From assembly GCA_934661735.1 (NCBI GenBank), contig CAKUJN010000029.1:1-23225 (forward strand): DNA of 23,225 nucleotides, given 5' to 3'. Shown in pieces: positions 13,742 through 21,970 of the stretch; within the stretch, counting starts at the first letter, position 1; every line of letters begins with the position of its first letter. The DNA comes from an uncultured Oscillospiraceae bacterium (lineage in GTDB: Bacteria > Bacillota > Clostridia > Oscillospirales > Oscillospiraceae). The position numbers were made by a program, and so were the translations under genes. The notes below the pieces were generated by a model. That model made no database searches. It was not told the DNA's origin and worked only from the letters and a program-made list of their open reading frames with translations.

Positions 13742-15703
13742 ATGGGCAGACAGGAGGCGCTGGATCAATACCGGCTGGCGCTGAAAGCAGGTCAGAAGTG
13801 CTATCGCGACTGCGTCCACCGCGGCCGCAGCCCGTATCCGCCGGTGCTTGAGGATCTGCTGCGCGACGTCATGGTTGCGGGGCGGGTCGATCTGGGCGTG
13901 ATGGAGATTCCAACGGAGCTGATTGCCGGCACGAATACGGCGGGACGGCAGGCGGCCTTTGCCGCAAATTTCATGCCGCTGCTGGAGGTCGGGTCGGAGT
14001 TTGCCGTCAAATGGGCCTCGCTGTGCGAGGCGCATTTAAGCGACACCGGCATCACCGACCCCATCCGCTGCTTTGAATACATGGGGAAATTCTATGTGCA
14101 GGAGGGCAACAAGCGCGTCAGCGTTTTGAAAAGCTTCCACGCGCCTGCCATCAGCGCCTATGTCACCCGCGTGCTGCCGGTCTGCTCTGATGAGCCGGCG
14201 GTCCGTGTCTACTATGAGTTTCTGCATTTTTACAAGCTGTGCGGCCTGTATCAGGTGCAGCTGACGCAGGTCGGCGATTATCCGAAGCTTCAGGCGGCGC
14301 TGGGCTTTGACGCAGACCATGTCTGGACGGACCGCGAAAAGCGCGCGTTTTTGTCCGCATTCTATACCTTCCAGACGGCGTATGAACGACTTGCCCAGCC
14401 CGAGCCGCCCGTTCCGGCGGCAAAGGCGCTGCTGCTCTGGCTGCACGCCTACACGCTGGGCGACCTGCGGCTTATGACGCAGGCCGAGCTGGAAAAATCC
14501 CTCCGCGCCGTCTGGCCGGAGGTGCTTGGCGCGGCGCGCGGCGATCAGATTGCCATGCAGACCGACGCCGTACCCGAAACGTCGGGCGGTATTTTCGGAC
14601 GCTATGCCGGACGCGTGCTTCAGGGCGGCGTGCTGCGCATTGCCTTTGTCCACGAGTGCGCGCCGGAGCAAAGCCCGTGGATTGCGGCGCATGACCGCGG
14701 TCAGCAGCAGCTTGCCGCCGAGCTTGGCGCAGCCATCGCAGTGCGCACCTATCTGGCGGACGCGTTCGCGCGGCCGGAAAATGCAATCACACAGGCAATC
14801 GAGGACGGCGCGCAGGTCGTGTTCACTACGACTGTGCCGCTGATTTTCGCCTGCCGCCGTCTGGCGGCAAAATACCCGCATGTGCGGTTTTTCAACTGCT
14901 CGGTGGACATGCCCTACCCTGGCGTGCGCACCTATTACGGCCGGATCTACGAGGCAAAGTTCCTCATGGGCGTGCTGGCGGGCATTCTGACGGATGAGCC
15001 GCGGATCGGCTACATCGCCGACAGCCCGATTTTCGGAACGCCCGCGTCGATCAATGCCTTCGCGCTCGGCGCTCGGCTGACGCGGCCGGACGCCGAGATC
15101 GTGCTCAGCTGGTCGTGCTGTGAGCCGGAACCGGCCGGCGTGCTGCGGGCACAGGGCCTGCGCGTGATCTGCGGCCGCGACCTGCCGCGCGCGGGGGAAG
15201 AGCAGAACTGCCGCGGCCTTTGTACGGTCGCGGACGACGGGAGCATGACGTGCGCGGCGCGCCCGCTGTGGGACTGGGGCAATTTCTATGTGCGTCTGGT
15301 GCGCAGCATCCTGCGCGGCGGCTGGGACGAGCTGAGCGCCGTGAGCGCCGGAAAGGCGGTCAACTACTGGTGGGGCTTTGCCAGCGGCGCGGTGGATATC
15401 GAGCTGTCGCAGACGCTTCCCGACGGACCGCGCGAGCTGCTGAGCGTCCTGCGCGAGGCGATGGTCCACGGCGAAATGATGGCGTTTCACCGACGGATCG
15501 TGTCGCAGGACGGCACGCTGCGCAACGACGGCGGACAGTGGCTGACGCCGGAGGCGGTTCTGCATATGGACTGGCTCTGCGAAAATGTGCGCGGCGGAAT
15601 TCCGCCGTATGAAGCGCTTCTGCCGATGGCGCGTGAGCTTGTGCGGCTGCTGGGCGTCTACCGTGACGCGCTTCAGCCGGAGAAAAGGGGGCCGGTACTG
15701 TGA
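13742..15703 (+). CDS. Cytoplasmic BMP-domain protein with ParB-like N-terminal region
   Basis: This 653-aa protein ends in a domain like the BMP/Med periplasmic binding proteins (about residues 295-560, starting GGVLRIAFVHE and including KYPHVRFFNCSVDMP and KAVNYWWGFASG). BMP lipoproteins bind nucleosides for ABC uptake, but this one has no signal peptide or lipobox, so it should be cytoplasmic. Residues about 110-145 include FYVQEGNKRVSVLKSF, which resembles the substrate loop of ParB/sulfiredoxin-type domains. A ligand-sensing role is inference. AAGGAG precedes the ATG at 13742. The stop overlaps the GTG of the next gene (GTGA), so the two are translationally coupled. Confidence 0.75.
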   Translation: MGRQEALDQYRLALKAGQKCYRDCVHRGRSPYPPVLEDLLRDVMVAGRVDLGVMEIPTELIAGTNTAGRQAAFAANFMPLLEVGSEFAVKWASLCEAHLSDTGITDPIRCFEYMGKFYVQEGNKRVSVLKSFHAPAISAYVTRVLPVCSDEPAVRVYYEFLHFYKLCGLYQVQLTQVGDYPKLQAALGFDADHVWTDREKRAFLSAFYTFQTAYERLAQPEPPVPAAKALLLWLHAYTLGDLRLMTQAELEKSLRAVWPEVLGAARGDQIAMQTDAVPETSGGIFGRYAGRVLQGGVLRIAFVHECAPEQSPWIAAHDRGQQQLAAELGAAIAVRTYLADAFARPENAITQAIEDGAQVVFTTTVPLIFACRRLAAKYPHVRFFNCSVDMPYPGVRTYYGRIYEAKFLMGVLAGILTDEPRIGYIADSPIFGTPASINAFALGARLTRPDAEIVLSWSCCEPEPAGVLRAQGLRVICGRDLPRAGEEQNCRGLCTVADDGSMTCAARPLWDWGNFYVRLVRSILRGGWDELSAVSAGKAVNYWWGFASGAVDIELSQTLPDGPRELLSVLREAMVHGEMMAFHRRIVSQDGTLRNDGGQWLTPEAVLHMDWLCENVRGGIPPYEALLPMARELVRLLGVYRDALQPEKRGPVL

Positions 15704-16290
15704 AGCTTCTGCTGCTTGCGGACAAGGAGAGCCGTTATCTCTGGGACTACTACCGTCCGGATATGCTCCGGCCATATGACCTGATGCTGTCCTGCGGCGA
15801 TCTGAAGGCCGAATATCTGACATTTCTGGCGACAATGGGCCGCTCGCCGCTTCTGTATGTGCGCGGAAACCATGACGACAATTACGCCGTCCGGCCGCCG
15901 GAGGGCTGTGAGTGCATCGAGGACCGGCTCGTGGTCTATAACGGACTGCGCATCATCGGCCTTGGCGGGAGCCGCATGTATTCCGGCGGAAAAAATCAGT
16001 ATACCGAACGCCAGATGCAAAAGCGCATCCGGCGGCTGGAATGGAAAATCCGCCGTGCCGGCGGCGTGGATCTGGTGTTGACGCACAGCCCCGCGCGCGG
16101 CTACGGCGACGCGGAGGACTACGCGCACATCGGCTTTGAGGCGTTTCTGCCGCTTCTGGACCGGTATCAGCCGCGCTGGCTGATTCACGGCCATGTGCAT
16201 ACCGAATACGGGCGCGAGATTCCGCGCGTTGTGGAATATGGAAACACAAAGATCATCAACGCCTGCGAGCGCTATGAGCTGGAGCTGTAG
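15700..16290 (+). CDS. Calcineurin-like metallophosphoesterase
   Basis: This 196-aa protein shows the metallophosphoesterase motifs SCGDL (G33-D34), RGNHDD (G56-N57-H58-D59), LTHSPARG and IHGHVHTEYG. The first motif is unusual: the usual D-x-H appears as D8-K-E10 (LLLADKES), so one metal-binding histidine is replaced by glutamate; related clostridial proteins may share this, but I cannot confirm it here. The substrate is unknown. The start is GTG 15700, overlapping the stop of the BMP-domain gene; there is no independent strong ribosome-binding site apart from AAAAGGGGG at about 15683-15691, consistent with coupled translation. A cytoplasmic location is expected, as there is no signal peptide. 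Confidence 0.88.
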   Translation: MKLLLLADKESRYLWDYYRPDMLRPYDLMLSCGDLKAEYLTFLATMGRSPLLYVRGNHDDNYAVRPPEGCECIEDRLVVYNGLRIIGLGGSRMYSGGKNQYTERQMQKRIRRLEWKIRRAGGVDLVLTHSPARGYGDAEDYAHIGFEAFLPLLDRYQPRWLIHGHVHTEYGREIPRVVEYGNTKIINACERYELEL

Positions 16291-16328
16291 CGCGGCCGCG
16301 GGCAATACCGGAAAGGAGCGTTCCCCCT

Positions 16329-17642
16329 ATGCTGCAATACCCGAAAGACGGCCGCTGTGACTGCGGCCGCGTCCATCAGGCGGCAATCGACGAGGTCGTG
16401 TCCGGAAGCGGCTCGCTGCTGCGCCTGCCGGAGCTGATTGCCCGCTGCGGCGCGAAAAAGCCTTTTGTTCTGTCCGATGAAAGCACGTTTGCCGCCGCGG
16501 GTGGGCGCGTGTGCCGGATTCTGCGCGACGCCGGCGTCGAATATGTCAGCTATGTTCTGCCGCAGGCCCGTCCCGAGCCGGACGAGCACGCCGTCGGTGC
16601 TTGCGTAATGCACTTTGACGACAGCTGTGACCTGATTCTGGGCGTCGGCTCGGGCGTTGTCAACGATCTGGGAAAGATTCTCAGCCGTATCAGCGGCAGA
16701 AAATACATCATCGCCGGAACCGCACCGTCCATGGACGGCTATGCCAGCGCCACGTCGTCCATGTCGCGCGACGGCCTGAAAATCTCGCTGCCCACGCGCT
16801 GCGCGGACATCATCGTCGGCGACACGGACGTTCTGAAGCAGGCGCCGGAGCAGCTTCTGCGTGCGGGTCTGGGTGACATGCTGGCAAAATACGTCAGCAT
16901 TGCCGAATGGCGGATTGCGCATCTCATCACCGGCGAATACTACTGCGAGCATGTGGCACAGCTGGTGCGCGGTGCGCTGCGCCGCTGCACGGACAATGCC
17001 GAGGGGCTTCTGCGGCGCGAGGACGGCGCGGTGCAGGCTGTATTTGACGGGCTTGTCACCGGCGGCGTGGCCATGGCCTACGCGGGCGTTTCGCGGCCCG
17101 CCTCGGGTGTGGAGCACTATTTTTCGCACGTATGGGACATGCGCGCGCTGGAATTCGGCACGCCGTGCGAGCTGCACGGCATTCAGTGTGCCGTTGGCAC
17201 GCTGACGGCGGTGCGGCTGTATGAGACGCTCCGGACGATGAAGCCGGACGCGGCAAGGGCGGAGGCATACGCCGCAGCCTTTGACTATGCCGACTGGGCG
17301 GCGCAGCTGCGCGGCTTCCTCGGCAAGAGCGCGCAGAGCATGATCGAACTGGAAAAGACCGAGAAGAAGTACGACCGTCAGACGCATGCGGCCAGATTCC
17401 GGACAATCTGCGCGCACTGGGACGATATTCTGAGAATTCTGGACGAGGAGCTGCCGCGCTCGGAGGAGCTGGAGCAGCTGATGCGCAGTGTCGGTCTGCC
17501 GCTCAGCTGCGCGGAGCTTGGCGTGGATTCGCAGTGCGCCAGAATGACCTTCAAGGCCACAAAGGATATCCGCGACAAGTATGTGCTCTCCCGCCTCGCG
17601 TGGGACCTGGGCGTGCTCGACGAGCTGTGTGAGCAGCTGTAA
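16329..17642 (+). CDS. araM: sn-glycerol-1-phosphate dehydrogenase (AraM/EgsA type)
   Basis: This 437-aa enzyme is in the iron-containing alcohol dehydrogenase superfamily and would reduce dihydroxyacetone phosphate to sn-glycerol-1-phosphate with NAD(P)H. Visible features are the nucleotide-binding GVGSGVVNDLGK (105-116), TAPSMDGYASATSSM (131-145), and likely metal ligands D183 (LGDMLAKY), H263 or H267 (EHYFSH) and H283 (LHGIQ). Length and motifs fit bacterial AraM better than glycerol dehydrogenase. Sn-glycerol-1-phosphate is the archaeal-type enantiomer; in Bacillus it feeds an archaeal-like lipid made with PcrB, but no PcrB is in the window. AAAGGAG (16312-16318) precedes the ATG. A terminator follows 14 nt after the stop. 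Confidence 0.88.
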   Translation: MLQYPKDGRCDCGRVHQAAIDEVVSGSGSLLRLPELIARCGAKKPFVLSDESTFAAAGGRVCRILRDAGVEYVSYVLPQARPEPDEHAVGACVMHFDDSCDLILGVGSGVVNDLGKILSRISGRKYIIAGTAPSMDGYASATSSMSRDGLKISLPTRCADIIVGDTDVLKQAPEQLLRAGLGDMLAKYVSIAEWRIAHLITGEYYCEHVAQLVRGALRRCTDNAEGLLRREDGAVQAVFDGLVTGGVAMAYAGVSRPASGVEHYFSHVWDMRALEFGTPCELHGIQCAVGTLTAVRLYETLRTMKPDAARAEAYAAAFDYADWAAQLRGFLGKSAQSMIELEKTEKKYDRQTHAARFRTICAHWDDILRILDEELPRSEELEQLMRSVGLPLSCAELGVDSQCARMTFKATKDIRDKYVLSRLAWDLGVLDELCEQL

Positions 17643-17656
17643 AGAAAATTGCTGTA

Positions 17657-17684
17657 GGGACGGACAGATGTCCGTCCCTTTTTG
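17657..17684 (+). terminator. Terminator of the araM operon
   Basis: An 11-bp perfect inverted repeat (17657-17667 and 17670-17680) is followed by a T5 run ending at 17684. The left arm starts with TGTAGGGACGGAC, so it may derive from the same REP-like GTAGGGGC family. Confidence 0.88.
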
Positions 17685-17695
17685 CGCCGCACTTT

Positions 17696-17719
17696 GTAGG
17701 GGCCGACGACTCTATCGGC
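17696..17719. repeat. Single REP-like half element
   Basis: It begins TGTAGGGGCCGA as in the complete palindromes at 8762 and 18034, but the right side diverges; GCCGA (17702-17706) can pair with TCGGC (17715-17719). It abuts the left end of repeat copy B. Confidence 0.5.
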
Positions 17720-17845
17720 ACGCTTGTCCGGATTCACCGGACTGCCGTTAATGCGGTGAAACCGCTACCGTGTCTCCGACGGCCTACTTTTTCTGTCTTG
17801 CCAGAAAAAGTAGGCAAAAAGATGCGCTTGGAGACGCGTTATATT

Positions 17846-17869
17846 GCGCGCTGACGCGCGCGATTTTTT
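17846..17869 (+). terminator. Terminator-like hairpin inside repeat copy B
   Basis: It is identical to the structure at 8653-8676: a GCGCGC/GCGCGC stem with TGAC loop, GA, then T6. Here the upstream gene already has its own terminator at 17657-17684. Confidence 0.55.
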
Positions 17870-18033
17870 GGCTGCTCCGCGGCCTGAACGCCCTATTCGG
17901 GCGCAGAATTGCCATTTTCCCGATAGCTTTTGGTTCCGATGAATGTACCACACGCGTTTGCGGGCAGACTGAATCAATTCCGTTTCTACTCATTTTCGGA
18001 ATACTTGGCCGATTACGATATTGCACAGCATGT

Positions 18034-18065
18034 TGTAGGGGCCGATGTGGGCATCGGCCCCTACA
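18034..18065. repeat. REP-like palindrome, single form
   Basis: A perfect 14-bp inverted repeat (18034-18047 and 18052-18065) with a TGGG loop. It equals one arm of the doublet at 8762-8869. Confidence 0.8.
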
Positions 18066-18406
18066 AACATTTACAATAGAACGCAAGAATTGTGCACCAT
18101 CGGCGCATACGTAGATGGCCTGCCATTTCCACGGCAACGTGTTTTGCCATCTCCCTGCGTGGCAACTGCTATCGATGGGAGTGTTGTCTCCACGCAGGCG
18201 GCGCTGTAGTCCAGATTTGCAAACAGTTTATCGTGTGCTGGCCGCAATGTCCTTCTGCGGGCTCTTCTGTGGCTTGCGGTACAATCCGATTCGTTTCCAG
18301 CGTCTCTTTTTGCATACTTTTTCTGACAAGCCAGAAAAAGTATGCCCGCGGAGCGACGGTTACAGTGTTGCTGTTAAAAACGGCAGTTCCGGTGAATTCG
18401 GACAAG

Positions 18407-18573
18407 CGGGCCGATGTGCACCCGCAAGGGGTGGGCCGCATCCGTAGCGCTCCTTCGTCGCTGACGGCTGCGCTCGCCATCGGCCCCTACAAACTGCTGT
18501 GCAGAATCGTCTGCGAAGCAACAGCTGCGATTTCACCGCAAAAGAGGCAGTCCGGCGAAACCGGACAAGCGGG
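18407..18573. repeat. Nested REP-like doublet and second right-end fragment
   Basis: From 18407, GGGCCGATG pairs at a distance with CATCGGCCCCTACA (18478-18491), a degenerate doublet. It is followed at 18509-18573 by another copy of the right-end signature (CTGCGAAGCAACAG and the CCGG/CCGG palindrome ending in ACCGGACAAGC), which matches 9151-9211. The region therefore holds a right end of a second, otherwise missing element beside copy B. Confidence 0.7.
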
Positions 18574-18610
18574 CGAACCGCTTCTGTGTTCTGCGCGCAG
18601 AATGCGTGTT

Positions 18611-19306
18611 TCAGCGCGAAAGCCTGCTTCCACCCCATTCCACAGCTGTAAAGCCCCGCCGCTCGGGGGCGGTAAGCGTCTGCGGCGGAAGCTCGACCGG
18701 CGCGTCCAGCGGCTTCCACGCCATGAAAACACGGATCAGAGTGTCCGGTTCCGGCGTGATGATCAGCCGTGCAGCCTCGGTGTACGCGTCCGACTGGAAG
18801 GCGATCAGATTCCAGTCGTTTTCCTGCATCTGCGGCAGCCAGTAGATGATAAACTCGTTGGCTTCCGCCCGTGTCAGACCAAGCTCGGCCAGCGCCTGCT
18901 CCAGAAACGCGGCGGTGTCGCTGCCTCTGACGCAGAAGCCGCTGGAAAGATCGTATTCCGCGTCCGTCACACCCTCCCAGTAGAGATAGCGGTATGTCTG
19001 GCCGGCTGTGTCCGTCAGCGTGCCGTCCGGCGCAGCATGGACATGCCAGCCGTCGTCATAGGCGGGGTAGGTGCAGGTGAGCGTACCGGCGTAGTCCAGC
19101 TGCACGGTCACGTCCAGACTGCGCTCCGGCGTGAGATACAGCACAGGCTTTGCGTCTGTTGTTTCATCCGCACAGCTTTCATCCTCCGGATAGAGGTAGA
19201 TGACCGGCTTGGCGCTGTAGCTTTGTTCGCGCTCCGGCGTGCAGGCGGCAAGCATCGGCGTCAGCAGACAGGCAAGCAGGAGCAGAAATATCTGTTTTCG
19301 ATTCAT
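18611..19306 (-). CDS. Predicted lipoprotein of unknown function
   Basis: This 231-aa protein has a clear lipoprotein signal: MNRK, a hydrophobic core, and the lipobox LAAC with C22 as the lipidated residue, so it should be anchored to the outer face of the membrane. The mature part begins with two similar short units, AKPVIYLYPE and AKPVLYLTPE, about 20 residues apart, then a domain with LTCTYPAYDDGWHVHAAPDGTL and YRYLYWEG. I know this pattern only from uncharacterised clostridial proteins. The ATG at 19306 follows AAGGGAGG. The C-terminus (after about residue 215) has no recognisable feature and ends about 38 bp from a repeat fragment. No promoter was identified with confidence. Confidence 0.8.
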   Translation of the reverse strand: MNRKQIFLLLLACLLTPMLAACTPEREQSYSAKPVIYLYPEDESCADETTDAKPVLYLTPERSLDVTVQLDYAGTLTCTYPAYDDGWHVHAAPDGTLTDTAGQTYRYLYWEGVTDAEYDLSSGFCVRGSDTAAFLEQALAELGLTRAEANEFIIYWLPQMQENDWNLIAFQSDAYTEAARLIITPEPDTLIRVFMAWKPLDAPVELPPQTLTAPERRGFTAVEWGGSRLSR

Positions 19307-19385
19307 GACAGTGGTGCCTCCCTTTCTGTTCTGCTGTAAAAGACGCGTTTTGACGTGAAAAATTACAGAAAAAAACGTAAAAATT

Positions 19386-19421
19386 ACGCGTAAATCGCGA
19401 AAAATTTCGCAATTTACGCGT
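19386..19421. terminator. Strong bidirectional terminator
   Basis: ACGCGTAAAT (19386-19395) pairs with ATTTACGCGT (19412-19421), with an inner GCGAAA/TTTCGC helix and one mismatch. T7 follows on the plus strand and a T5 tract on the minus strand. It ends the radical SAM-DUF2344 transcript and separates it from the lipoprotein gene. Confidence 0.85.
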
Positions 19422-19447
19422 TTTTTTGCTCGATTTTTTGATGTGTT

Positions 19448-20107
19448 TCAGCGGAAAACGCTTCCGTCGGCGTCCAGAACCTCCACGCGCCGGACGGTGG
19501 AGAAGTCCGGCTTCAGCTGCGGCAGGTGCGTCTCAATCGCCGTGACCAGCAGCTGCGGGTTCAGACCAGGGTTCTGTGCCTGAACGGTCACGTCCATACA
19601 GAGCTCCTGCGCCGACAGTCTGCGCAGCTGCATCGAAAGCAGCATCGGACGGATATCCACATCTGCCTCGCCGCGCTTGGTATGCTTGCGCACGATCACG
19701 CTTCCGGCGGAGAAGAGCTTCGCAATGGATTCCTGCGCGCCGTCCGGCACGCCGCCGTCGTATTCCAGACACACCTGCGCCTGAAGCTGGGAGAGATGCT
19801 TGATTTTCCGGTCGCTGGTATAGGCGCGCAGCACGCGGATGCCCTCGGGCATCGTCCGGTTCAGCTTTTCCGGCAGGGTTTGCAGATCGACCGAGCCGTC
19901 CTCCACATCAAAATCAAGGATTTCGCAGCTGCTGGACGCGCCGACCGAAAGCGGCAGCGCGATGGACACATACGCGCGGGGGCTGAAGCCCTGCGAGTGC
20001 CAGATCATGATATCGGCGCGCTTGAACGCGCGCTGGAACACGCGCATCAGGTCCAGATGTGACAGGTAGACCGCGTCGCCGGTCTTTTCAAACAGAAGCC
20101 TATTCAT
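19448..20107 (-). CDS. DUF2344 / TIGR03936 radical SAM-associated protein
   Basis: This 219-aa protein matches the DUF2344 family, recognisable by the N-terminal RLLFEKTGDAVYLSHLDLMRVFQRAFKRA and the following SQGFSPRAYVSIALPLSVG. The family almost always accompanies a TIGR03960 radical SAM protein, as here, and is sometimes fused to it; the modification carried out is unknown. An in-frame GTG at 20116 lies inside the ribosome-binding site, so the ATG at 20107 is the better start (AGGTG at 20114-20118, 6-nt spacing). It overlaps the end of the radical SAM gene by 8 nt. In many Firmicutes this pair is followed by rng and rplU; here a terminator and a lipoprotein gene follow instead. Confidence 0.88.
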   Translation of the reverse strand: MNRLLFEKTGDAVYLSHLDLMRVFQRAFKRADIMIWHSQGFSPRAYVSIALPLSVGASSSCEILDFDVEDGSVDLQTLPEKLNRTMPEGIRVLRAYTSDRKIKHLSQLQAQVCLEYDGGVPDGAQESIAKLFSAGSVIVRKHTKRGEADVDIRPMLLSMQLRRLSAQELCMDVTVQAQNPGLNPQLLVTAIETHLPQLKPDFSTVRRVEVLDADGSVFR

Positions 20108-21935
20108 CGCATACACCTCGTTCGCTCAGGCGGTTTGCGCCGCAGCCGCCGCATTTTGTGCGGCAGTCGGGCGTCGTCTCCGAGGCATAGGCCCGCTTGC
20201 GCTCATGCCGCAAAAACGCGTCGCTTACGCCGACGGAGATCGTGTGCCACGGCAGAAGCTCGTTTTCGCCGAAGCCGCGCGTTGTGTAGTATGCCGGATC
20301 GACGCCGCAGTGTTCAAAGGCCTGCATCCACAGGTCATGGCGGAAATATTCGTCCCAGCCGTCCAGGCGGCAGCCGAGGCGCACCGCCTCCAGCAGCACC
20401 GGCCCGAGCCGGCGGTCGCCGCGTGCCAGCACAGCCTCCAGCTGGCTGAGCTGCGGCTCGTGATAGCGGTAGTCCACCGTCCGCGAGTGCAGCGCGCTCT
20501 GGAGCAGGCGCACGCGCCGCAGATACTCCTCCGGTGTGATCTGGGCCTCCCACTGGAACGGGGTAAAGGGCTTCGGCACAAAGTAGGCCGTGGCCAGATT
20601 GATCGACAAGCCGCGCTTGCGGTTGGAGGCTGTCATGCGCCATGTGTGGATGATTTTCTCAACCAGCGCCGCAATGCCGAGAACGTCCTCGTCCGTTTCC
20701 GTCGGCAGGCCCAGCATGAAATAGAGCTTCACATTGCTCCAGCCGCCGGAAAACGCAGTGGCGCAGGTGTCCAGAATCTCCTGCTCGGTGACGTTTTTGT
20801 TGATTGCGTCGCGCAGACGCTGTGTTCCGGCCTCCGGTGCGAAGGTCAGGCCGCTCTTGCGCACCTTCTGAACCTTCATCATCAGATCGCGGGAGAAATT
20901 GTCCGCGCGCAGGCTGGGAAGCGAAAGGTTGATCTTGCGCGGCTCGCAGTAGTCCAGCAGACGGTCGGCAAGCTCGGGCAGGTGCCGGTAGTCCGAGGTG
21001 GAGAGGCTTGCCATGGTGATCTCGCTGTTGCCGGAGTCCTCAAGCTCATGCACGGCTTGCCGGCAGAGCGTATCGGGGCTTTTCGCGCGCACGGGGCGGT
21101 AGCAGAAGCCCGCCTGACAGAAGCGGCAGCCGCGGATGCAGCCGCGGAAAATCTCAAGATTGGAGCGGTCATGGACGATCTCGGTCGAGGGAACGATGTT
21201 CTTTTCCGGCCAGTAGGACCGGTCCATGTCCTGAATAATCCGTTTGGTGACGGTCTCCGGCGCGCCGTCCAGCGGCGTGACTGCGCAGAGCGTGCCGTCG
21301 GGGGCATAGCTGTGCACGTAGAGCGAGGGAACGTAGACGCCGTCGATGTCCGCGGCCGCGCGCAGAAAGCGCTGCTTGTCCCACTCCTCGCGCTTTGCCT
21401 GCCGGTAGAGCAGGAGAATTTCCTGTGTGATTTCCTCGCCCTCGCCAAGGGAGAAAAAGTCGATGAAATCGGCCAGCGGCTCGGGATTGACGGCGCACAC
21501 GCCGCCTGCAAACACCATATTGTTCAGTCCCGTCCGTTCGCTGGCCAGAACGGGCACGCCGGACAGGTCCAGCATGTTGAGGATATTCGTATAGCTCATT
21601 TCATAGCCGATGGAGAAGGCAATCATGTCAAAATCGCGCACGGGATCCTTGCTTTCCAGCGCGAAAAGGGGAATCCGGTGCGCGCGAAGCGCCTGCTCCA
21701 TGTCGCCCCAGGGCGCGAATACGCGCTCGGCCCACACGCCGTCCATTTCGTTCATGACGCCGTAGAGAATGCGCATGCCGATATTGGACATGCCGAGCTC
21801 GTAGGTGTCCGGAAAGCAGAACGCGACGCGGACATCCACTGCGGACTTATCTTTGAGAATCTGGTTGTATTCCCCGCCGATGTAGCGGGCGGGCTTCTGG
21901 ACGCGCTGCAATACGCGGTGGAGTTGATCGGTCAT
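20100..21935 (-). CDS. B12-binding-type radical SAM protein (TIGR03960-like)
   Basis: This 611-aa protein has an N-terminal cobalamin-binding-like region (about residues 30-160, VAFCFPDTYELGMSNIGMRILY) and a radical SAM core with the cluster motif C266-x3-C270-x2-C273 (CIRGCRFC), followed by a C-terminal region ending in a cysteine-rich tail, CRTKCGGCG. It would cleave S-adenosylmethionine at a 4Fe-4S cluster; the substrate is unknown. The tail cysteines might bind another metal ion. Translation starts at ATG 21935 after CAGGAAA, a weak site. A promoter at 21971-21999 fits. The next gene overlaps its 3' end and likely forms a complex or acts in the same pathway. Confidence 0.9.
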   Translation of the reverse strand: MTDQLHRVLQRVQKPARYIGGEYNQILKDKSAVDVRVAFCFPDTYELGMSNIGMRILYGVMNEMDGVWAERVFAPWGDMEQALRAHRIPLFALESKDPVRDFDMIAFSIGYEMSYTNILNMLDLSGVPVLASERTGLNNMVFAGGVCAVNPEPLADFIDFFSLGEGEEITQEILLLYRQAKREEWDKQRFLRAAADIDGVYVPSLYVHSYAPDGTLCAVTPLDGAPETVTKRIIQDMDRSYWPEKNIVPSTEIVHDRSNLEIFRGCIRGCRFCQAGFCYRPVRAKSPDTLCRQAVHELEDSGNSEITMASLSTSDYRHLPELADRLLDYCEPRKINLSLPSLRADNFSRDLMMKVQKVRKSGLTFAPEAGTQRLRDAINKNVTEQEILDTCATAFSGGWSNVKLYFMLGLPTETDEDVLGIAALVEKIIHTWRMTASNRKRGLSINLATAYFVPKPFTPFQWEAQITPEEYLRRVRLLQSALHSRTVDYRYHEPQLSQLEAVLARGDRRLGPVLLEAVRLGCRLDGWDEYFRHDLWMQAFEHCGVDPAYYTTRGFGENELLPWHTISVGVSDAFLRHERKRAYASETTPDCRTKCGGCGANRLSERGVCDE

Positions 21936-21970
21936 GGCGTTTCCTGTCTTTCGTTTGGACGTTTGGGACT

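Larger units (their letters stand above)
17723..18406. repeat. Dispersed composite inverted-repeat element, copy B
   Basis: This copy is 684 bp between its outer inverted repeats (17723-17745 and 18382-18406), against 681 bp in copy A. The inner 40-bp left arm (17783-17822) is identical to that of copy A. The inner right arm (18305-18344) differs at four positions, two of which form a compensating pair at the base of the palindrome. The terminator-like hairpin (17846-17869), the GC hairpin (17870-17884), a single REP-like palindrome (18034-18065) and the 156-bp core (18095-18250) appear in the same order and orientation. The part at about 17905-18030 is unrelated to copy A. It sits between convergent genes, as copy A does, and carries no credible coding sequence. 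Confidence 0.85.

Noticed and set aside
14036..15835. Long minus-strand open frame opposite the BMP-domain gene
   Set aside because: It has no ribosome-binding site or recognisable domain, and it overlaps a gene with promoter, Shine-Dalgarno and coupled neighbour.
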